From NCBI GenBank assembly GCA_027422505.1, contig JAPQWV010001570.1:17638-81637 (forward strand): 64,000 bases of DNA, read 5' to 3'. Positions 57,316 to 64,000 of this stretch are shown here, in pieces. Every line of letters begins with the position of its first letter. Position 1 is the stretch's first letter. Source of the DNA: Craterostigma plantagineum. Lineage: Eukaryota; Streptophyta; Magnoliopsida; Lamiales; Linderniaceae. Both the position numbers and the translations under genes were made by a program. The notes below the pieces were generated by a model. The model was given only the letters and a program-made list of their open reading frames with translations, was not told the DNA's origin and ran no database searches.

Positions 57316-58859
57316 GGATATAATAAATATACAGCTATATTTCTGAGTACGTATGTAAGTAGATTCATTTAGGTGTCTGTATATAAAGATTGCTAATTCA
57401 ATGTATGCCATCGACGAGAGGCAGACAATAATTGAATGCATAAGACAAAGTTTATCTATTTATTTATCTATTTATTTTTGTAATTGGGGAGTTTCGCATT
57501 GGAAATGATTGTTGAGAAGGGTAAAATTCTTGTGGATCCTTCGAGGCCACGAGATAATAAAGACGTAAAATAAACCTCACAGCTAATCAGTTTCTTTCGT
57601 TTATTCTTTTTTGTTTCGTGGCCGAACGAACCACTTTGATATTTTTACGTTGAGGTCAAGAATCCCTATATTAGAACTCTTTGTATGGATTTGGAAATTA
57701 ATGGTACACATAAATAGTTGAATTAATTTGCAAGATCGATATTTAATTACAATGAATTATGGAAGTATGGGAACTACAGAGAGATATCTTCTAAACGATA
57801 ATTGTTTTTTTTTCCGGAGAAAACGATAATTGTTTTTTTCTATGTATTTGAAGTACGTATTGCACATGGGATCATGGTTTTGCATTTAAAAACTACTGTC
57901 TTGTTACGGCCCGGGGCATAAGTGGACGGACCACTGATTCTGATTTTCTTTATAGAAGCAGACGTTTAGATAAGGTATATTATTCCTCGAACACGAGTTA
58001 TTGTTTGATTACAGGAGAGGATAAGTCATCTTTCTTTTATTAGAGAAATGGTGTAATAAGTTTTAGGACAGCGTTATTTTCAAATATGAATCTTTTCAGT
58101 TAACATAATGTAGTTTATATAATTTCAGCCGCTATTTGTATTTTGTAATTAAAGCAAATGTTATTGCCTAAAAAAAACATTACCTTGTCGATCTCATTTA
58201 AGGCAAACACACATCAGCATTTTCATCGTCCTACCAATACCAATACCAATAGTTCAGATTTTAAAAAGATTTGCGTTTCATACAACAACCCGATACGGTT
58301 ACTTTTCTCTTTCACGACATGCTCAAAGCAAATCTCCTAATTCACGCATTCGTTTAATACGTAACAGGCTTCACCTTCTCACCAAACACAAACCTCACCA
58401 GTTTCTTTTAAATGATTTTCTATTAATAATAAATTTAAGACCGATAATAACAGCAGGGATTAGCTACTGAAAGAAATATTACTTTAACATCTTTGATTAC
58501 TCTGCCTATACTCGATTGGGGTAAGCCCTATACTATCGTTGATACCGACATTTTTGGGACGAAACATTTCAGATCAAATGGGGATAGAAAATGGACGGCG
58601 AAAGTTCGGAAGGAATGGGGATGGGATTCATACTTCATATCCATATTTTTCCCCTACCCCAACCTAATTTAAACCAAACGGTGATTTCTAGTTCGTTCGT
58701 TATATTTAATATATTATTAACGTATATATGGAAGATGTTACACCATAGTTTAGGAATGTGTATCAATAACATTGATATGGACCAAAATTAGATGGGCCGA
58801 AAAATAAATCAAAAAAGGCCCGTTAGGCCAACTGAAGTGATATTTAAATACCTAGTAGA
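57316..58859. other. no gene; UGT upstream region and AT-rich spacer
   Basis: The first hundred bases hold the UGT leader; a TATATA stretch lies near 57380. Farther on no frame, repeat family or RNA gene is recognised. Confidence 0.4.
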
Positions 58860-58886
58860 ATATATATATATATATATATATATATA
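58860..58886. repeat. (TA)n microsatellite
   Basis: About thirteen TA units directly before the gypsy LTR-like sequence. Confidence 0.97.
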
Positions 58887-58917
58887 ACAAAAATAGAAAT
58901 ATGGATCTAGGATCTCT

Positions 58918-59877
58918 GAAAGTTGTTGACCGCCCCCGTACAGAGGAAACTTCTCCAGTACGCCTCATATGAAAGACCCTCAAAGAAAGAAGACTGTTGC
59001 AGTAGAGACGCATGTCGAGTTCTGGAGGTCAGCGCCACTGTTCCAGATGTGACTGTTGCGGAGAAGTCATTCGCTTTTATACTGTTCATCGTACTCACGA
59101 GTCACGTCCCTGAATCCTGGGATATTACCTTGCAAGGACAGCGAGGAGCTAGCCATTTTTCTCGATTATCATCATTAAAAAGGCGAAAAAGACTTCATAT
59201 TTTCTCTCTTTTAGCATATCAAAGAGTCTCTTTTAGGTTTTTGGTATTTGTGAGCGAAAGTAAGGTTATTTGAGTGTGTAATTCGTGCAAATATAGTGAA
59301 AGAAAGTTCCGCAGCGCCCCGTGGACGTAGAATCCGTAAGGATTCGAACCACGTACATCCTTGTGCCTTTCCGTTTCACGTCCCATTTACATCTCTCGCA
59401 AACGAGCACCTTATGCACACCCCGAAACTTTGCAATAATTATCCTACCTCTATATAAATTCCTGAACCACAAATATAAGTCTTTTTGATTGGGAGAGCCC
59501 CTTATCAAATGGCGCCGTCTGTGGGAAAATACAAGGTTGAAGGCGTGAGTAACTCTTGCTGTTAGTGTGCGAAGCTGTGCTCAGGATTTACTATCTTTCC
59601 TTTTTCTTTTTATTCTGTTGTAATATTAAATAGAAAGGCACAGGAATCAATGGAGGAAGGCGCGTCCGTACAAAAGAACCTTGACCCGCAGTTCGCGGAA
59701 GCCGCCGAAGGTAACCGTCGAGAACAAACAGCCTACGAAGAACCCGTTTCTGTGTTGGCGCCAGAAACACCAATCATCTTGACCGCTGCACAGCTAGACC
59801 TCTTAATGCGCAACACCATCAGCAGCACCTTAGCCGAAGACGGAAGAAACGAAGGCAACGACGAAGGGCCCCATTAA
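58918..59877 (+). mobile_element. Ty3/gypsy fragment: 5' LTR, primer site and gag start
   Basis: LTR-like sequence ends TTATCA at 59507, followed by primer site TGGCGCCGTCTGTGGGAA (59510-59527). A TATA-like CTCTATATAAA lies near 59449, and a U5-type stem-loop at 59318-59360. The left end is uncertain. After the leader, 59650-59877 encodes a 75-residue gag start (LTAAQLDLLMRNTI), cut off by a stop; nothing further of the element follows. The primer site and gag start suggest a Tat-type element. Confidence 0.6.
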
Positions 59878-59880
59878 AAA

Positions 59881-60387
59881 TCAAAATTTTCTTACTGTCA
59901 AGTGCTACTTCCATTAGATTTCGAATTAATTTCGAAATTTCAAATTAATATTCTTCTTCAATGTCTTATATTAGTTTAGTCAAAATTCTAAATTATCTAA
60001 CCCCATTGTTAATTGCAACAAAAATTCCGTATTAAATTTTACGGGTATTACATCTCTTTACCTTTTAGGGCTTGAAACATGAGAGAATGTGAGATAGAGT
60101 GTGTAATCTTACTTGCGCGGCCCGTGGGCGTAACCCGAATCCGAACCATGTAAATCGTTGTCTCTTTATTTTTCTGTTTTTTTTTCATACTTTCCTCCAC
60201 GATTTCATCCATTTCGGCTCTCACCTTGTTTTCCCGGACCAAAAATCTTGTTGATCGGTGTCATACCCGTATCAATTCTCAATTCCAAACCCCAAAGCAT
60301 AGTACCTCGTATTTACATTCAAGCATAAATAACCAAGCTTAGGATTGAAATAACAAGGATTAATTCGTAACTGTAGATCAAGCTATG
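59881..60387. repeat. LTR-like remnant, otherwise nothing recognised
   Basis: 60115-60165 contains GCCCGTGGGCGTAA ... CCGAACCATGTAAATC, a decayed form of the stem-loop seen in the LTRs at 3.7 and 59.3 kb. No ends can be set. Confidence 0.35.
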
Positions 60388-60395
60388 ATACATAC

Positions 60396-61447
60396 TAGGG
60401 ATGTAAACGAGCCGAGTCGAGCCCGAACACATGGCCTAGCTCGAGCTCGGCTCGATAAGAATTAAACAGGCTCGAGCTCGGCTCGAGCTCGATCGATCTT
60501 AAAAATTCGAGGCTCGAGCTCGGCTCGACGGATTATCGATCGGCTCGAGCTCGGCTCGAGAGGCTCGAATCCAGATCACATGATGCTGTTTGAAATACAA
60601 GAGCTCAGCTCGAGAAAAAAAATACAGCAAAGTTACCAACATTTCCAGTTACACCAAAACAATAATTCTGAAAGCAACGCGCACAAAAAAAATAAAAATT
60701 CACGCCCAATTGCAAGTTCTGTCAAACTAAAGAGTTCTGAGGGTAAAAACTCGATGAAGCATGAGAAAACTACCCCCCATAGTCCAGCGTTTGATGTCCG
60801 ACCCAGTGAGAAAGGAAGATATCTGTCGCCTTCTCGATTTAGACTTATTTAACCTTGGAACGATAGAGCAGAAGTTTTAGTTGTAAGGAAATCACAGTCA
60901 TTCCTCACGAAAAAACCAAAGCCACAAAATTATCGAGAAACCAGAAAAAAATCGAAACCAAAAATTTTCGAAGCCTAGTCAATCTATCTGATAATACTAC
61001 GAAAATCGCAGTTTACTCGACATGAAATTACCTGGATTGGATGTGGCAACGACGTTGGAGCCCGAATTTTGCGTGGGTGCATTGATGGTGTGCGGCCTGT
61101 GCGTCGGAGCTCGATTTCAGCCTTGTGCGTTGGGTTGGGGTGTTTGAGAATGGGATGAAGCTTGTGAGGTGTGGCGTTGGGGATGGGGTGTTTGAGAAAG
61201 GACGAAGATTTGTGAGGTGTGGCGGCTTCTGAGGATTGTAGGGTTTGTAATGGGCTATTTTAGACTTTTAATTCTTATATTATAATAATATAAAAACATG
61301 TATTATAATATTATAAAAACTAACGTGGCTCGATAAGCTCGACTAGCTATCGAGCCCACATATAAGCAGCTCGAGCTCGATTTTGACCGAGCTTGAGCCG
61401 AACTTTGACCGAGCTGCTCGCGAGCAGCTCGGCTCGTTTACCTCCTA
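60396..61447. mobile_element. non-autonomous hAT-like element, 1.05 kb
   Basis: The ends read TAGGGATGTAAACGAGCCGA and, inverted, TAGGAGGTAAACGAGCCGA, with many GAGCTCGGCTCGA words next to both. Flanked by ATACATAC / ATACAGAC (60388-60395, 61448-61455; 7 of 8). No transposase. Confidence 0.85.
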
Positions 61448-62719
61448 ATACAGACTATGTGCTTGGGCCGAAACATATTGATTATAATCTATACTATATA
61501 AAAGTTGGATGTAGACTCTCATTGACCACTCTCGTAGCCATCCCTATGTGACATGTCAGCATTAGAAATACAAATGACTCTTTTAGGTCTATATGAGGCT
61601 GTAATTACACATGCCATTTCATGAATGAATTATATAAATTATACTAAATCATACAAATGAATCTTTTAGGTCTATTTAGTAATAATTCACCTTAGTGGTC
61701 TTACAGAAAAGATTATGCTATGCCTTTCGGATTTTCCTTTTAATTTAATTGAAGTGAATTAAATTAACCATGCAATGGGACATAGAGCAATATTCAGATT
61801 GATTTTCTTTTATTCGACGAAACACATGATTTAATATGTATGTAGACGTGTTGAAACTTCCAACTTCCACAACAAAATGGTTTAATATGTATGTAGATGT
61901 GTTTCCCTCTAAACCCTAAAGAAGCACTTTATGAGATTTATACTATGCCTTTCCGACTTTCCTTTTAGTTTAATTGAAGTGAATTAAATTAAGTTAACCA
62001 TGCCTTTCGGATTCTCTTTTAGGTCTACTTACGTTGAGTAGTTCATAGGTTTTCTTTATAGCTATTTATACATATTGATTTGATGAAGTAATATTCATAT
62101 ATCAAAAGTTATTTGGAAACAACAATGGTCTTGCCTAAAAATTATTGCGTACTTGGTTAGTTAAATCTTAAAGTCGCGTGTAGCACCATAACTGTTAGGC
62201 TTTTGCGATCATGGAAGGCAACAAATTTTAAAAGGAACGGAGAGCTAATGAGTGTCGATCTCATTTTACTCGACGAATGGTTTGAACACTGTTCTTTTAG
62301 TCCTTTGCAAGTTACTTCTTTCAAAATCTTCAAAAATCGATCTTGATGTGTTATAGGATGCTCTCATGCAAGCTTCTATCCATAGTACGCGGGTCAATCG
62401 CTTTGAGGGCATTCTTCAAGATGGATGCATCTTTTCTATATACGACTTTGATGTTATCAGCGCTTCCCCATATTACCGTACTACTGAACAACGTTTTATG
62501 ATACGTTTCAATGGCCGTACCACAATGATTCCCAACACCGATGGTGGTATTCTTATAAAAGAGGAGAAATTTCAATTTGGTTCTTATAATTATTTGTTTG
62601 GCATTGCTGATAAGCGGGAAGAATTACCAGGTTCTGTTATATTAGTTTATTGTCTATTAGTTTTAGTATACTATTACATTCGTGCACTTCACTTTGGGAG
62701 AAGGAGATATATGTGTAGC

Positions 62720-62772
<53 letters not shown>
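62720..62772. repeat. (TTA)n microsatellite
   Basis: About 17 units in the intron-like region of the RPA-like gene. Confidence 0.97.
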
Positions 62773-62773
<1 letters not shown>

Positions 62774-62868
62774 ATTTGACATATGTGTAGCTTTGTTAAA
62801 GGGTTGTTTGTTTGGTAGCGTAAATGGATTATCATCTTAACAAACCAAGACGAGGACCCACAAGCCAC

Positions 62869-63350
62869 TAGAGCTCGCTGTTTGGCGGGGCGGGCGGGCC
62901 TTCAAAACTGAAGCCCAGCCCGCTCCGCCAACGGGCCGCGGCCTGGCGGGCTAGGCTCCCCCGCCATGAATTTTTTTTTTTGAATTTTTTTATTTAAACT
63001 TTTTATTAATTAAGAATAACTATATATGACTATGATAGTTAAATATACATTAATTATGTATTAATTAATATATGCATAATTAATTTTATAAATATGATAT
63101 TTAAATATGCATTAATTATGTATTAATTAATAAATACATCATTAATTATAAATAAAATCATTAATTAATTTCTCTATCTAAATAAATATTATTTAATTTA
63201 TAAAAAAATTAATTAAAATATATGACGGGTCAGCCCGCCCTGCCCCGCCTAGCCCGCGGCCCGCCTTCTGGCGTGCCTTAAAAATCCCAGCCTAGCCCGC
63301 CCCATAGGCAAGGGGCGGCCCGCGGGCCGCGGGCCATTTTGACACCTCTA
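62869..63350. mobile_element. hAT-type MITE, 482 bp, 8-bp TSD
   Basis: Perfect duplication CAAGCCAC (62861-62868 and 63351-63358). The ends read TAGAGCTCGCTGTTT and, inverted, TAGAGGTGTCAAAATGG, with GGGCCGCGGGC blocks around an AT-rich core. Same general family as 34869-35211. It sits between two RPA-like exon regions. Confidence 0.93.
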
Positions 63351-64000
63351 CAAGCCACATATATGATATAAAACAAAATTCACTTTATTTCAGTGACATG
63401 TTGGGTTTTATTATATTGTCTAAAAAAACTGAATCGTTCTCTTTACCACTACCCATTATTTACGGTTTTAATTTCAAAAAATCCTAGCTCCTCTTTCTCT
63501 TTTTCACTTGCATCGAAGTTGTGGTCCGTTTAATTCTTTTACTTTATTATTTTACTATTTTGTAATTTTCCCTTAGTTGTTAATTGTTTTTTAAACTCGG
63601 TTTAAACATTTTGATTAGATGTTATTGGATTGGTGTCTCCATAGTTGAACCATCCACCGGCGGTAACAATAATTCCACTCGAGCTATGCTGCGTATAGTT
63701 TTGGAAGGGTTTATTTTACTTTTTCATATCCTTTGTGCTACCATTGTTAATGTTCTTTATCGTATTTTTCTCTAAAGTTTGCTTCTTCAAAATTTAGTGG
63801 CGATAATGTGACTGTTACGGTTTGGGATGAGAAGGCATTTGATTTTGTAAGAGAATAAAGTCAGCCTCGGCGAACATATTGTGGTGATTGTCACAAATGT
63901 CAATCCAAAGATGTTTTCCGGTGACGACATTCCTAATATTATGTGGTTTATCAGTCTGCAGACATTTTTAATGTTATATTCTTTACAAGTGATTTATATT

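Larger units (their letters stand above)
62190..63870 (+). pseudogene. replication protein A 70-kDa-like gene (OB folds), partial
   Basis: Pieces in order: SWKATNFKRNGELMSVDLIL (about 62210-62275), LMQASIHSTRVNRFEGILQD, FSIYDFDVISASPYYR and TEQRFMIRFNGRTT (62357-62632; acceptor TTATAG before 62357), then DVIGLVSIVEPSTGG and RAMLRIVLE (about 63617-63705), and SGDNVTVTVWDEKAFDFV (about 63800-63856) with a stop after it. These match the first two OB-fold regions of plant RPA1-like proteins of Helitrons. Splice borders are only partly clear and the gene continues or ends beyond the window. Confidence 0.7.
61488..64000 (+). mobile_element. Helitron 5' part (putative), runs past the window
   Basis: Starts TCTATACTATATAAAAG after an A, the usual form of plant Helitron 5' ends. 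Inside, in the same direction, is an RPA70-like gene, a common Helitron passenger. The Rep/helicase frame and the 3' CTRR end are not in the window. Confidence 0.55.

Noticed and set aside
58923..59273. 116-codon frame before the gypsy primer site
   Set aside because: Lies in LTR-like sequence and shows no protein family feature.
1..64000. tRNA, rRNA, snRNA or organelle DNA insertions
   Set aside because: Looked for conserved tRNA boxes and long organelle-like stretches; only retroelement primer sites were found.

Overview
The window is nuclear DNA of a higher plant, most likely a dicot. It carries intron-containing genes of plant families (an ABI5-type bZIP factor, a cytosolic fructose-bisphosphate aldolase, a UGT73-type glycosyltransferase) in AT-rich DNA that is mostly transposable elements. 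Element families (Tork-, SIRE- and Athila-type LTR elements, CACTA, hAT, MULEs with plant mobile domain genes, a Helitron end with an RPA-like gene) are all typical of plants. The ABI5 homologue looks asterid-like to me, but that is only an impression. No RNA gene was recognised.

Layout. 1-3817: 3' part of a Tork-like copia element (+). 3958-5734: ABI5-like bZIP gene (-), five exons in my model, with TATA box and two ABRE/G-boxes near 6.6-6.8 kb. 7264-7505: palindromic MULE-type MITE. 7987-15360: complete but decayed SIRE-like copia element (-) with 5-bp target duplication. 15939-35267: two CACTA-type ends enclosing pieces of a CACTA transposase gene (-), interrupted by a three-LTR Athila-like gypsy array (18007-31766, +) that has its own 5-bp target duplication; a hAT MITE sits in the right CACTA end. 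35450-36010: hAT transposase relic. 37053-42616: a 5.6-kb foldback element built from 21-bp and 245-bp nested repeats. 43243-43773: MULE-like MITE. 44448-46177: intact aldolase gene (-). 46568-47205: non-autonomous hAT-like element. 47467-50097: MULE with long TIRs and a broken plant mobile domain gene. 50.8-52.0 kb: degenerate ~0.42-kb repeats; 52284-52518: SINE-like insertion. 52656-55663: second MULE with mobile domain gene, of the same TIR family as the MITE at 7.3 kb. 55809-57315: UGT gene (-) broken by one extra base in an A-run. 58.9-60.3 kb: gypsy LTR with gag start and another LTR-like fragment. 60396-61447: non-autonomous hAT-like element. 61488-64000: Helitron-type 5' end carrying an RPA70-like gene, with a hAT MITE in an intron.

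Only the aldolase and probably the bZIP gene look like working host genes; the UGT is probably a recent pseudogene. The strongest structural signals are the foldback element, the three-LTR array bounded by one target duplication, the MULE whose TIR contains the first coding exon, the MITE/MULE pair sharing one TIR family, and the possible conversion of coding sequence into an intron in the bZIP gene. All calls come from reading the sequence and from family knowledge; no database search was run.
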